52,307 nt of DNA from assembly GCF_900143215.1 (NCBI RefSeq), contig NZ_FRDM01000027.1:1-52307 (forward strand), given 5' to 3'. Made by a program: the position numbers and the translations under genes. This DNA comes from Geodermatophilus obscurus. Lineage in GTDB: Bacteria; Actinomycetota; Actinomycetes; Mycobacteriales; Geodermatophilaceae. Below are positions 23,917-32,219 of this stretch, piece by piece. Numbering within the stretch: position 1 is the first letter of the stretch; every line of letters starts with the position of its first letter. The notes below the pieces were generated by a model. That model had not been told where the DNA came from. It worked only from the letters and a program-made list of their open reading frames with translations, and ran no database searches.

Positions 23917-25758
23917 GTGGTCGCCATCGACGACACCGGAGGACCTGCCGGCGGACGCTCCGGGCGCACCGTCGACCCGGCCGACCGCGCCCAGCTCGAG
24001 CGCAGCCCGGTGCCGCTGCGCCGGGTGACCGCGCTGTTCGCCCCGTTCCGCTGGCAGGTCGCCACGGTCGTGGTGCTCATCGTCGCCTCGTCCCTGGTGG
24101 CGCTGGCGACGCCGTTCCTCGTCCGGCTGGTCATCGACGAGGCACTGCCCCGGCAGGACGTGCGCCTGCTGGCCTGGGCCGTCCTCGGCATGCTCGCCGT
24201 CGCCGCCACCACCGCCGTCCTCGGCGTGGTGCAGACCTGGCTGTCGACGACGGTCGGCCAGCGGGTCATGCACGGCCTGCGGACGTCGGTCTTCAGTCAC
24301 CTGCAACGGCAGTCGCTCGGCTTCTTCACCCGCACGCGGGGCGGGGAGGTGCAGTCCCGGCTCACCCACGACATCTCCGGGATGCAGTCGGTGGTGACCT
24401 CGACGGCGACGTCGCTGGCGTCCAACGCCACCACGGTCGTCGGCACGGTCGGGGCGATGGTCGTGCTGTCCTGGCGGCTGTCCCTGCTCTCGCTGCTCGT
24501 CCTGCCCCCCGCGGTGCTGCTGACCCGCAAGGTGGCGCGGATGCGCCGCACGGTCACCGCGCAACGCCAGCGGCACCTGGCCGACATGCACGCGCAGGTG
24601 GAGGAGGGGCTCTCCGTCAGCGGCGTGCTGCTGGGCAAGACCCTCGGCGCCGGGCCCGCCCAGTCCCGCCGCTTCGCCGACACGTCGGCCGACCTCGTCG
24701 GCCTCGAGGTGCGCGCGCAGCTGGCCGGGCGGTGGCGGATGGCCACGATGAGCATCGTCTTCGCCGGCATCCCGGCGCTGATCTACCTGGCCGCAGGGCT
24801 GCCGGCGACCTCCGGCGGGATGACGATCGGCACGCTGGTCGCCTTCACCGCGCTGCAGGGCACGCTGTTCCGCCCGCTGATGGGCCTGCTGGACGTCGGC
24901 GTGCAGGTCACCGCCTCGATGGCGCTGTTCAGCCGGGTGTTCGAGTACCTCGACCTGCCGGTGGAGGTCGACGACCCGGCCGACCCGGTGCCGCTGGACC
25001 CGGCGGACGTGCGCGGCGAGGTGCGGCTGGAGGGCGTGTCGTTCACCCACCCCGACGGCCACCGGCCGGCGCTGGACGGCGTCGACCTCGCCGTCCCCGC
25101 CGGGACGACGCTGGCGCTGGTGGGCGAGACCGGCGCGGGCAAGAGCACGCTGGCCTCGCTGGTCGCCCGCCTGGCCGACCCGACCGCCGGCCGGGTCACC
25201 GTCGACGGCATCGACCTGCGCGACCTCTCGCTGGCCACGCTGTCGCAGGTGGTGGGCGTGGTCGCCCAGGAGACCTACCTGCTGCACACGACGGTGCGGG
25301 AGAACCTGCGGCACGCCCGGCCCGACGCGACCGACGCCGAGATCGAGGACGCCGCCCGCCGCGCCCAGATCCACCAGGCCATCGCCGCGCTCCCCGACGG
25401 CTACGACACCGTCGTCGGCGCCCGCGGGCACCGCTTCTCCGGCGGGGAGAAGCAGCGGCTGGCCATCGCCCGCACGCTGCTGCGCGACCCGCGGGTGCTG
25501 GTGCTCGACGAGGCCACCAGCGCGCTGGACACCGGCACCGAGCGGGCGGTGCAGGCCGCGCTCGACGAGGCCAGCCGGGGCCGGACGACGATCACCATCG
25601 CCCACCGGCTGTCCACCGTGCGGCACGCCGACCGGATCGCCGTCCTCGACGCCGGCCGGGTGGCCGAGAGCGGCACGCACGACGAGCTGGTCGCCCGCGG
25701 CGGCCGGTACGCCGCGCTGGTGACCGCCGGCGACCGGGACGTGGCGGTGGCGGCCTAG
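23917..25758 (+). CDS. ABC exporter half-transporter (membrane domain plus ATPase)
   Basis: A protein of 613 residues with an N-terminal six-helix ABC transmembrane domain (about 45-330) and a C-terminal nucleotide-binding domain. Walker A is GETGAGKST at 403-411, the Q-loop is Gln451, the signature is FSGGEKQR from residue 508, Walker B is VLVLDE at 527-532 and the H-loop is in TIAHRLST. This is a homodimeric or heterodimeric multidrug/lipid exporter of the MsbA type. It is divergent from marR, which probably represses it. The first possible start, GTG at 23917, abuts the GAGGAGG ribosome-binding site. An ATC at 23926 would have ideal spacing and could be the real initiator. Confidence 0.92.
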   Translation: MVAIDDTGGPAGGRSGRTVDPADRAQLERSPVPLRRVTALFAPFRWQVATVVVLIVASSLVALATPFLVRLVIDEALPRQDVRLLAWAVLGMLAVAATTAVLGVVQTWLSTTVGQRVMHGLRTSVFSHLQRQSLGFFTRTRGGEVQSRLTHDISGMQSVVTSTATSLASNATTVVGTVGAMVVLSWRLSLLSLLVLPPAVLLTRKVARMRRTVTAQRQRHLADMHAQVEEGLSVSGVLLGKTLGAGPAQSRRFADTSADLVGLEVRAQLAGRWRMATMSIVFAGIPALIYLAAGLPATSGGMTIGTLVAFTALQGTLFRPLMGLLDVGVQVTASMALFSRVFEYLDLPVEVDDPADPVPLDPADVRGEVRLEGVSFTHPDGHRPALDGVDLAVPAGTTLALVGETGAGKSTLASLVARLADPTAGRVTVDGIDLRDLSLATLSQVVGVVAQETYLLHTTVRENLRHARPDATDAEIEDAARRAQIHQAIAALPDGYDTVVGARGHRFSGGEKQRLAIARTLLRDPRVLVLDEATSALDTGTERAVQAALDEASRGRTTITIAHRLSTVRHADRIAVLDAGRVAESGTHDELVARGGRYAALVTAGDRDVAVAA

Positions 25759-25759
25759 G

Positions 25760-25903
25760 TCAGAGCCTCGGCTCCCACAGGCCGTCCAGCGCGGGGAAGA
25801 CGGCGAACAGCAGCAGCGCCGCCACGGCGAGGACGAGCACGAGCGCCGTCGTCACCCGCACCGCGAGCGGGCCGGGCAGGTGGCGCCAGATCCACGGGTA
25901 CAC
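25760..25903 (-). CDS. Small single-span membrane protein (47 aa) downstream of sortase
   Basis: GTG at 25901-25903 opens a 47-residue frame ending 2 nt from the ABC exporter stop. It reads YPWIWRHLPGPLAVRV, then a hydrophobic helix of about 20 residues (TTALVLVLAVAALLLFAVF), then PALDGLWEPRL. The aromatic and charged N-terminus and single helix suggest a real membrane protein. It starts 3 nt after the sortase stop, so it is probably translationally coupled to it. Similar short proteins sit beside class E sortases in other actinobacteria as far as I recall. The function is unknown. Confidence 0.7.
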   Translation of the reverse strand: MYPWIWRHLPGPLAVRVTTALVLVLAVAALLLFAVFPALDGLWEPRL

Positions 25904-25906
25904 GGC

Positions 25907-26563
25907 TCAGACCTCCTCGAGGGCCGCGGGGCCGTCCGGGACCACGTCCTTGCCGACCGACGTCTCCAGCTCCCCGTGGACGACCAGCCGCTCGCGGGTG
26001 GAGAACTTCGGGTGGCAGGTGGTCATGGTCAGGAAGGCGCCGGTCGTCCCGCCGTTCGCCGCCCCGCCGGGCGTGGGCGCGACGACGCTGCTCTCGCTCG
26101 GGTCGACGACGGTCGTCGTCGTCACCCGGTAGACGTGCCAGGCGTCCACGGTCTCCACGACGACGGGGTCCCCCGGCGCCAGGACGTCCAGGGCGAGGAA
26201 CGGGCTGCCGCGGCCGACCCGGTGGCCGGCCATCGCGAAGTTGCCCTGCTCGCCGGGCAGCGCCGAGCCGACGTAGTGGCCGGGGCCGTCCTCGAGCTCG
26301 TCGGGGTCGGTCCCCTCGACCACCGCCCGGGTCCAGTCCTCGCCGAAGCGCGGGACGTGGACGAAGGCGAAGGCCTGGCCGAAGTCGGGCTCTCCGTCGG
26401 GCGCACCCGCCGCCCAGTCCTCGCGGAGCTCCTCGGCCACCTGGTCCTGCGCCCGGTCGCTCCACAGGTCGGTGACCCACACCTCGTGGACCACGAACAG
26501 CAGCAGCACCGCGCCGGCGGTGACCGCGAGCTCGGAGAGCCCGCGGACGATCGTGCGGATCAT
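25907..26563 (-). CDS. srtE: Class E sortase
   Basis: A protein of 218 residues with an N-terminal membrane anchor (about 9-27) and a C-terminal sortase barrel. The catalytic triad is visible as His114 (MAGHR), Cys183 (TTCHP) and Arg190 (FSTRERL). Sortases cleave a C-terminal sorting motif on secreted proteins and link them to peptidoglycan precursors. Class E enzymes usually prefer LAxTG. The protein encoded immediately upstream (26629-27777) ends with LPDTG and is the likely substrate. The 65-nt gap and shared strand indicate a surface-protein locus together with the small membrane protein at 25760. Confidence 0.9.
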   Translation of the reverse strand: MIRTIVRGLSELAVTAGAVLLLFVVHEVWVTDLWSDRAQDQVAEELREDWAAGAPDGEPDFGQAFAFVHVPRFGEDWTRAVVEGTDPDELEDGPGHYVGSALPGEQGNFAMAGHRVGRGSPFLALDVLAPGDPVVVETVDAWHVYRVTTTTVVDPSESSVVAPTPGGAANGGTTGAFLTMTTCHPKFSTRERLVVHGELETSVGKDVVPDGPAALEEV

Positions 26564-26628
26564 CGGTCCCCCTGACCGAGGGCGTCCCGCCCGCCGGGTG
26601 CCGGCGGGCGGGACGCGACGAGCGACGG

Positions 26629-27777
26629 TCAGGACGCGGAGCCGGCCTTGCGGCGACGGCTCGCGACCAGCCCGGCGCCACCACCGGCGAGGACCAGACC
26701 GCCGATCGCGGCCAGGCCGAGGACGTCGGCGCCGGTGTCGGGCAGCGGGGTGCCGTACTCGGTCGGCTCGGCCGGGTCGGTCGGGTCGCCCGGGTCGGTC
26801 GCGGGGACGACGACCTGGCGGGTGGCGGTGGTCGAGGCACCGTCGTCGTCGGTGACGGTCAGCGTGACGGTGTAGGTGCCGGGGGCGGCGTACTCGTGCA
26901 CCACCTGCGCGCCCGCGGCGGGCGCGGAGCCGTCACCGAAGCTCCACGCGAAACCGGTGACCTCGCCGTCGCTGTCGGTCGACCCGGCCGCGGAGAAGGT
27001 GAAGGTCGCGCCGGTGTTGGTGGCCGTGACGGCCGCGATCGGCGCCTGGTTGGCCGGGTCGCCACCGGGGTCGCCACCCGGGTTGTCGCCGGGGTCGCCG
27101 CCCGGGTCGGTGCTCGAACCGGAGCCGAACCGGAACTCGTTGCAGCCGAAGGTCAGGCCGTGGACCACCACGTCGGCGCCCGGCTGGTAGAGGAGCTGGA
27201 AGCCGAGGCTGGTCACCGTCGCGTCGGGGTAGGCGGCGCTGATCTCGACGAGGGTGGCCTCCTCGCTGCTCTCGGAGTCGAGCCCGGCCAGCGGGCCCAG
27301 CGCGCTCCACCAGAGGTCGGTCGGCTCGCCGGCCTCCGGCTCCCAGTACACGAGGATGGCCTGGGCGGGATCGTCGTTCGCCGGCCCGTCGAGGTCGACG
27401 TACAGCTCGTACGTCGGGTGGTTGGTGAGGGGCTGGCCCGGGGCGAGCGTGGTGTCGAGGTCGACGTTCGACTGCGCCGTCGCGTCGGCCAGCGGGATCT
27501 CGAGCCCGTCCATGAAGTACGAGGCGTAGGCGGCGCTCTGCGGGTCGTCCTCGGCCGACGGCATCGTGAGGCGCAGCCCGTCCGTCCGCATCTCCGCGGT
27601 CGCCCCGTCACCCACGCCGGTGAGCGCCCCGGCGAAGGCCGCCTCGAGCCCGGCCAGGTCGAGCGGGGTGACCCCGCAGCCGCTCGCCGAGGCGAGCCCC
27701 GGTGCGACGGTGCCGAGCACCGCGAACGTGCCGAGGCTCAGGGCCCCCGTGGTCAGCAGGCTGGTGGTGCGCTTCAT
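26629..27777 (-). CDS. Secreted LPDTG-anchored surface protein with PKD domain
   Basis: A protein of 382 residues. It has a signal peptide (about 1-32, ending near GLASAS), an unrecognised N-terminal domain of about 170 residues with three cysteines, a DPGG-rich linker, a PKD/Ig-like domain at about 225-325 (AGSTDSDGEVTGFAWSFGDG and VVHEYAAPGTYTVTLTVTDDDG in segments), an acidic Pro/Thr stretch, and a cell-wall sorting signal. The sorting signal is LPDTG at about residue 345, then a hydrophobic helix and the tail RRRKAGSAS. The ATG at 27775-27777 follows a GGGGGTT purine-rich site. The neighbouring sortase probably attaches it to the wall. A role in adhesion or polysaccharide binding is inference. 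Confidence 0.88.
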   Translation of the reverse strand: MKRTTSLLTTGALSLGTFAVLGTVAPGLASASGCGVTPLDLAGLEAAFAGALTGVGDGATAEMRTDGLRLTMPSAEDDPQSAAYASYFMDGLEIPLADATAQSNVDLDTTLAPGQPLTNHPTYELYVDLDGPANDDPAQAILVYWEPEAGEPTDLWWSALGPLAGLDSESSEEATLVEISAAYPDATVTSLGFQLLYQPGADVVVHGLTFGCNEFRFGSGSSTDPGGDPGDNPGGDPGGDPANQAPIAAVTATNTGATFTFSAAGSTDSDGEVTGFAWSFGDGSAPAAGAQVVHEYAAPGTYTVTLTVTDDDGASTTATRQVVVPATDPGDPTDPAEPTEYGTPLPDTGADVLGLAAIGGLVLAGGGAGLVASRRRKAGSAS

Positions 27778-27895
27778 GACAACCCCCGTTGTCCGGTGGA
27801 CGTGCGGGGGCGGATGAGCCCGGCCCCCGTCGAACTGGACCGACACTGACCGCCGGGGCCGGGGGAGGTCACCCCCCGTTTCCACCGGACGACGC

Positions 27896-27985
27896 CCCCC
27901 AGGCCTGGGGGACGTCCGTCGCGCCGTCACACACCGTCACCGCGATAGGTGCTCTCCGGCGTCGGAGCCCCCCCAGGTCCGGGGG
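27896..27985. repeat. Two related palindromes in a divergent intergenic region
   Basis: The 298-nt gap 27778-28075 separates the divergent surface-protein and reductase genes. It contains the perfect palindrome CCCCCAGGCCTGGGGG at 27896-27911 and the closely related CCCCCAGGTCCGGGGG at 27970-27985, centres 74 bp apart (about seven helical turns). I see no other structure in the gap. They could be paired operators or transcript hairpins. Confidence 0.7.
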
Positions 27986-28075
27986 TTGCCCGCGACGCCG
28001 ATGAGCACCGGGCCCGCGGACCGTCCAACGAGCAGGGCCGCCGTCCGGGGTGGCCGGAAACCGAGGAGGACCATC

Positions 28076-28714
28076 GTGCGACCGCTCGTCGTCACCGAGT
28101 TCACGACGCTCGACGGGGTCGTGCAGGCCCCGGGCGGCCCCGACGAGGACACCTCCGGCGGCTTCGCGCACGGCGGCTGGCTGGTGCCCTTCTTCGACGA
28201 CACCCTCGGGGCGCAGATCGACGCCTGGTTCGCCGGCGTCGAGGACTTCCTGCTCGGTCGCGGGACCTACGAGATCTTCGCCGCGGCCTGGCCCCGGACG
28301 CCGACCGAGGACGACCCGGTCGCCGAGGCGCTGAACACCCGCACCAAGCACGTCGCCTCCCGCACGCTGACCTCGCTCGACTGGTCCGGCGCGCGGCTGC
28401 TGGAGGGGGACGTCGTCGACGCGGTGCGCGCCCTCACGGCCGAGGACGGCGGGGAGCTGCAGGTGCACGGCTCGCCCGGCCTGGTGCAGACGCTGCTGCG
28501 CGCCGACCTGGTCGACGAGCTGCGCCTGGTCGTGGCGCCGGTGGTGGTCGGGGAGGGCAAGCGGCTGTTCGGCGGCGGTGCGATCCCGCGGTCGTGGCAG
28601 CTGACCGCGTCCTCGGCGACGCCGACCGGCGTGCTGCTGTGCACCTACCGCCGGGGCGGCGAGGTGCAGACCGGCGCGATGGGCGCCGAGTACGAGGACA
28701 CCGTCAGCGGTTGA
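28076..28714 (+). CDS. Dihydrofolate reductase/RibD C-terminal-family reductase
   Basis: A protein of 212 residues of the bacterial RibD C-terminal (DHFR-fold) family. It begins with LVVTEFTTLDGVVQAPGG, and it has FLLGRGTYEIFAAAWP, a nucleotide-binding VHGSPGLVQTLLRADLVDELRLVVAPVVVGEGKRLF region (seen in segments), and a strand-rich C-terminus. It is probably an NADPH-dependent reductase of unknown substrate. GTG at 28076 has GAGGAGGA at 28063-28070. Its last 11 nt overlap the 3' end of the convergent GAF-EAL gene. Confidence 0.87.
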   Translation: MRPLVVTEFTTLDGVVQAPGGPDEDTSGGFAHGGWLVPFFDDTLGAQIDAWFAGVEDFLLGRGTYEIFAAAWPRTPTEDDPVAEALNTRTKHVASRTLTSLDWSGARLLEGDVVDAVRALTAEDGGELQVHGSPGLVQTLLRADLVDELRLVVAPVVVGEGKRLFGGGAIPRSWQLTASSATPTGVLLCTYRRGGEVQTGAMGAEYEDTVSG

Positions 28715-29918
28715 CGGCGGGCAGCGCGTCGACCGCGGGCCGCGGCACCGGCAGGGCCAGCGCCTCGGGCGGGCCCGGCCGGCCGAAGTACCAGCCCTGG
28801 CCGGAGTCGACGCCCAGCGCCCGCAGCGCCGTCGCGTCCTCGGCGGTCTCCACGCCCTCGGCGACCACCCGGGCGCCGGAGCCGTGCGCGAACGTGGTCA
28901 GCGAGCCGACCAGCGTGGCGAGCACCCGGTCGGTGGCCACCCCGGCGGCGATGCTGCGGTCGAGCTTGAGGACGTCCGGGGCGGTGACCACGATGTGCCG
29001 CAGGCTGGAGAAGCCGGCGCCGACGTCGTCGATCGCCAGCCGCAGTCCGGCGGCCCGGAACGGGGCCAGGGCGGCGGACAGGCGGTCGTAGTCCTCCACG
29101 GCGTCGTGCTCGGTGAGCTCCAGGACGACGCGGTCCAGCGGCATCAGGTGCAGCAGCTCGGCGCACTCCGGGGTGAGCACCGTGGCGGGGGAGGCGTTCA
29201 TCGCCACGTAGCCGCCCACCCGGTCGAGGTGCTCGGCGGCCCGGGCCAGGGCCTGCAGCTCCAGGGCGTCGCCCAGGCCGACGCTGTGCGCCTCGGCGAA
29301 GACGACGTCGGGGGTGCGGGCCCAGTCGGCCGGGAAGCGGGACAGCGCCTCGGCGCCGACGCGGGTTCCCGTCGCCAGGTCGACGATGGGCTGCAGCAGG
29401 ACGACCGGGCCGCCGGCGGCGACGACCGGGTCGAGCCGGCCCTCGATCTCGGCGCGCCGCTGCTGGGCGCGGACCTCGGGCTCGACGATCACCGCGGCCG
29501 CGGAGGCCAGCACCTTCACCAGCGCCAGATCGCGCTTGCCGAGCTCCTTGTCCGAGCGGAGGCCGAACGCGCAGAAGGTGCCGTAGAGGCTGCCGTCGGA
29601 CAGGTGCACGGGCGTGGAGACGTAGCTGCGGATGCGCGGGATGCGGGCCGAGGGCAGCGCCATCGCCGCGGGGAACCGCTTCACGTCGGGCATGACCGCG
29701 GGCAGCCTGCCGTCGAGGATCGCCTGGCAGAACGAGGTGTCCTGGCGCACCTTGGCGCCCTCCTGGACCAGCACCGGCACCGAGGTCTCGACGACCTCCA
29801 GGTGCTGCGTGGTGCCGTCCATGCGGCTGAGGAAGGCGACGCTCAGGTCCAGCGACTCCTTCGCGGTCACCAGCAGGTCGGCGATCTGCTGGTCGGTGGC
29901 CGAGCGCTTGCTGCGCAT
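28704..29918 (-). CDS. GAF-EAL domain protein (probable c-di-GMP phosphodiesterase)
   Basis: A protein of 404 residues. An N-terminal GAF sensor domain lies at about 18-148 (TSFCQAILDG, YVSTPVHLSDGSLYGTFCAFG in two parts). An EAL domain follows at about 165-395 with no GGDEF. The residues needed for catalysis look present: Glu190 in EALSR, Asn241, Glu267 in LELTEHD, Asp297-Asp298 in IDDVGAGFSS, Lys318 in LKLD, and EGVET. It should hydrolyse c-di-GMP in response to a GAF ligand, perhaps redox or light. ATG at 29916-29918 has a GGAGG ribosome-binding site. The upstream continuation of the frame is GC artefact. Confidence 0.88.
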   Translation of the reverse strand: MRSKRSATDQQIADLLVTAKESLDLSVAFLSRMDGTTQHLEVVETSVPVLVQEGAKVRQDTSFCQAILDGRLPAVMPDVKRFPAAMALPSARIPRIRSYVSTPVHLSDGSLYGTFCAFGLRSDKELGKRDLALVKVLASAAAVIVEPEVRAQQRRAEIEGRLDPVVAAGGPVVLLQPIVDLATGTRVGAEALSRFPADWARTPDVVFAEAHSVGLGDALELQALARAAEHLDRVGGYVAMNASPATVLTPECAELLHLMPLDRVVLELTEHDAVEDYDRLSAALAPFRAAGLRLAIDDVGAGFSSLRHIVVTAPDVLKLDRSIAAGVATDRVLATLVGSLTTFAHGSGARVVAEGVETAEDATALRALGVDSGQGWYFGRPGPPEALALPVPRPAVDALPAVNR

Positions 29919-30079
29919 GAGCTGCCTCCTCTCCCTCTCCCACCCTGGTCGGCCGGTGCGCGACGGAGCTGTAGCGGCTCCGGCCCGGGTCATCCCTGCG
30001 GGGGAGGGCCCGGCCGGGAAGGACGGCGCGGCGCCGGTGGTTGCGCAGGGCAACACCAGCTGAGAGGTCCCGAGAGCAC

Positions 30080-31069
30080 ATGAGCATCCCGTTGTCCGTC
30101 CTCGACCTGGCGCCGATCGCGAAGGGCCAGACGCCGGGCGAGAGCATCGCGGCCAGCGTCGCGCTGGCCCAGCGCGCGGAGCAGTCCGGCTACCGCCGCG
30201 TCTGGTACGCCGAGCACCACAACATGCCGACGATCGCCTCGTCGGCGACCAGCGTGCTGATCGCGCACGTCGGCGCGCACACCTCGTCGATCCGCCTCGG
30301 CGCCGGCGGCGTCATGCTCCCCAACCACTCGCCGCTGACCATCGCCGAGCAGTTCGGCACCCTCGAGGCGGTGCACCCGGGCCGGATCGACCTGGGGCTG
30401 GGCCGGGCGCCGGGCTCGGACCAGAACACGATGTACGCGCTGCGCCGCGACCCGCGCTCGGCCGACCGCTTCCCGCAGGACGTGCTCGAGCTGCAGGGCT
30501 ACCTGACCGGCGAGACCCGGGTGCCCGGCGTCGACGCCGTCCCCGGGAAGGGCTCGGGCGTCCCGCTGTACATCCTGGGCTCGTCGATGTTCGGCGCGAC
30601 GCTCGCCGCCGCGCTGGGCCTGCCGTACGCGTTCGCCTCGCACTTCGCGCCGGCGATGCTGAAGCCCGCGGTGGAGGCCTACCGGCGCGAGTTCGAGCCG
30701 TCGGCGCAGCTCGACCGCCCGTACGTCATCGCCGGGGTCAACGCGGTGGCGGCCGACAGCCGCGAGGCCGCGGAGGCCGCGTACGCCGCGGTCCGCCGCC
30801 GGCTCGCCGTGGGCCTGTTCGGCCGCGGCAGGGAGCTGTCGGACGACGAGGCGCAGCTGCTGCTCGACGGCGGGGCCGGGCTGCACGTCGACACGATGCT
30901 GACCCACACCGCCGTCGGCACCCCGGCCGAGGTGCGCGAGTACCTGACCGGCTTCGCGCGCGAGGCCGACGCCGACGAGCTGATCGTCGCCCACCAGTTC
31001 CCCGGGGTGGAGGGCCGGCTGCGCTCGGTCGAGCTGACCGCCGAGGCGATGCAGACCGTCGCCGCCTGA
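30080..31069 (+). CDS. MsnO8-type LLM class (luciferase-like) oxidoreductase
   Basis: A protein of 329 residues of the luciferase-like flavin-dependent monooxygenase superfamily. The highly characteristic MsnO8-type stretches are present: [37 protein letters not shown] (in parts), [22 protein letters not shown], and [17 protein letters not shown]. It uses reduced flavin delivered by a reductase. The substrate is unknown and light emission is not implied. ATG at 30080 is chosen because the family N-terminus begins at once. The divergent GAF-EAL gene starts 161 nt upstream. A strong hairpin follows the stop. Confidence 0.9.
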   Translation: MSIPLSVLDLAPIAKGQTPGESIAASVALAQRAEQSGYRRVWYAEHHNMPTIASSATSVLIAHVGAHTSSIRLGAGGVMLPNHSPLTIAEQFGTLEAVHPGRIDLGLGRAPGSDQNTMYALRRDPRSADRFPQDVLELQGYLTGETRVPGVDAVPGKGSGVPLYILGSSMFGATLAAALGLPYAFASHFAPAMLKPAVEAYRREFEPSAQLDRPYVIAGVNAVAADSREAAEAAYAAVRRRLAVGLFGRGRELSDDEAQLLLDGGAGLHVDTMLTHTAVGTPAEVREYLTGFAREADADELIVAHQFPGVEGRLRSVELTAEAMQTVAA

Positions 31070-31070
31070 A

Positions 31071-31127
31071 CGGGCGTCCCCGTGCTCCGACGGCGCTGCT
31101 GCAGCCGCGGAGCACGGGGAACGCCCG
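31071..31127. terminator. Bidirectional terminator hairpin
   Basis: Arms 31071-31089 (cgggcgtccccgtgctccg) and 31108-31127 (complement, with one extra base) form a 19-bp stem around an 18-nt loop. It starts 2 nt after the LLM gene stop and ends 14 nt before the stop of the convergent secreted-protein gene, so it can serve both. Confidence 0.75.
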
Positions 31128-31140
31128 CACTGCGGGTGCG

Positions 31141-31737
31141 TCAGTACCAGTTGTTGGCCTGGTGGAAGTCCCAGGCGGCACAGGCACTGCCGTACCGGTT
31201 CTCGATGTAGACCAGGCCGGCGTCGATCTGCTCGAACGCGTCCGACGTCTTGGCGATGCCGGTCCCGGCCCAGGTCCCGTTCAGGAACTGCGCGATGCCG
31301 TACGCCGTGCTCGTCGGGTTCTGCGCGGTCGGGGTCCAGTTGCTCTCGGCCTCCCAGAGCGCGTCGAGGCAGTCGAACTGGGTGGCGTTGCCCACCTTGG
31401 CCGCCGCGTAGTCCTTGTAGGCCTGCTTCCCGGTACCGGTGGGTGCGGGCCCCGGTGCCGGTGCGGGTGCGGGTGCCGGAGCGGGTGCGGGAGCCGGAGC
31501 CGGAGCCGGAGCCGGGGCCGGCGCGGGAGCCGGCGCCGCCTCGGCCGCGCCGTCGTCCCACCGGGGACGGTCACCGTCGCCCCCTCGCTGGCCGTCCCAG
31601 CTGGAGGACGGGCCACCTCTGCGGGGCTCGTCGGCCTGGGCGACCGCCTGCCCGGCGAAGGTGAGCGTGAGCGTCATGGCGCCCACGGCGGTCAGCAGGT
31701 GCAGGGTGCGGCGGGTGGTCTGGCTGGGTGCGTGCAT
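31141..31737 (-). CDS. Secreted Rpf/APF-like cell-wall lytic protein with Ala-Pro linker
   Basis: A protein of 198 residues. It has a signal peptide (about 1-33), a polar segment with an acidic patch, an Ala-Pro repeat at about 69-97 (about 14 AP units), and a C-terminal lysozyme-like domain of about 85 residues. That domain contains CLDALWEAESNWTPTAQNPTSTAYG (in parts), AQFLNGTW and the terminal CAAWDFHQANNWY. It resembles transglycosylase SLT/aggregation-promoting-factor and resuscitation-promoting-factor C-terminal domains, and the Glu in EAESNW is the likely catalytic acid. It should remodel peptidoglycan outside the cell. GGAGA precedes the ATG. A c-di-AMP riboswitch in its leader matches the known control of actinobacterial rpf genes. 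Confidence 0.88.
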   Translation of the reverse strand: MHAPSQTTRRTLHLLTAVGAMTLTLTFAGQAVAQADEPRRGGPSSSWDGQRGGDGDRPRWDDGAAEAAPAPAPAPAPAPAPAPAPAPAPAPAPAPGPAPTGTGKQAYKDYAAAKVGNATQFDCLDALWEAESNWTPTAQNPTSTAYGIAQFLNGTWAGTGIAKTSDAFEQIDAGLVYIENRYGSACAAWDFHQANNWY

Positions 31738-32031
31738 CGGGCAGTCTCCTGGTTCTGGCTCGCGGAGGCGCGCGTCGACGACCGACGGCGCGCCGGTGGC
31801 GGGTCGTACGGGATGGGCTGCGGCACGAGGGCCTGGACGGGCAGGGTCGGCAGCCGGGCGTGCGGCACCGGCCGGACGACGGGCTCGGTCCGGCAGGCTC
31901 CCGTCGGAGGACGGGGCAGGCGCCGTGCGACGGCTGGTTCCTGGTGGCGGACAGGCGGGAGCGCGACGGTCCCAGGCCTGTGGGCGCGGGGCGCTGAGGC
32001 CCCGGGCGCGGTGGTGCTCCGTTCTCCCCGG
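31738..32031 (-). promoter_or_regulatory. Long 5' leader between riboswitch and the Rpf-like gene
   Basis: Nearly 300 nt with no convincing gene separate the aptamer from the start codon. A GC-rich hairpin with arms 31987-31992 and 31999-32004 (cggggc/gccccg) lies 28 nt past the aptamer and could act in attenuation. There is no T-run, so the expression platform is uncertain. Confidence 0.4.
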
Positions 32032-32168
32032 GCCGCCTACCAGGTGAGCTGACGGGTTCGGGCTGGGAGTGCCCTACCCGCCCCCGGAGGTGTCCGGGGG
32101 CGGGACTCACCCCGGTGGTGCAGGTGGGTCCCCGGCTCGCGCCCACGGGGTGGGTGCGACTCGGCGGC
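32032..32168 (-). promoter_or_regulatory. c-di-AMP (ydaO/yuaA-type) riboswitch
   Basis: Read on the minus strand, the element has the ydaO aptamer signature in order. GCCGCCGAG is the 5' side of P1 (complement of 32163-32168 pairs with that of 32032-32037). GGGGACCCA is at about 32125-32133. CCGGGGTGAGTCCCG follows, then a variable hairpin, GGGTAGGGCA, and the 3' block AGCCCGAACCCGTCAGCTCACCTGG ending TAGGCGG (quoted in parts). It lies 295 nt upstream of the Rpf-like gene. Members of this class bind c-di-AMP and turn off cell-wall hydrolase genes in actinobacteria. Confidence 0.93.
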
Positions 32169-32219
32169 ATCCGGCGCGGCCTCCCCGGTCGGGGAGGAGT
32201 CGACCGGCCGGACGCAGCG

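Noticed and set aside
31440..31545. GC-rich tandem array that could be a minisatellite or non-coding repeat
   Set aside because: It is the in-frame Ala-Pro linker of the secreted Rpf/APF-like protein, bounded by a signal peptide and a lysozyme-like domain.
31728..31997. Plus-strand small frame of 89 residues in the riboswitch leader region
   Set aside because: It is antisense to the leader, has no ribosome-binding site and an Arg/Gly-rich composition typical of GC shadows.
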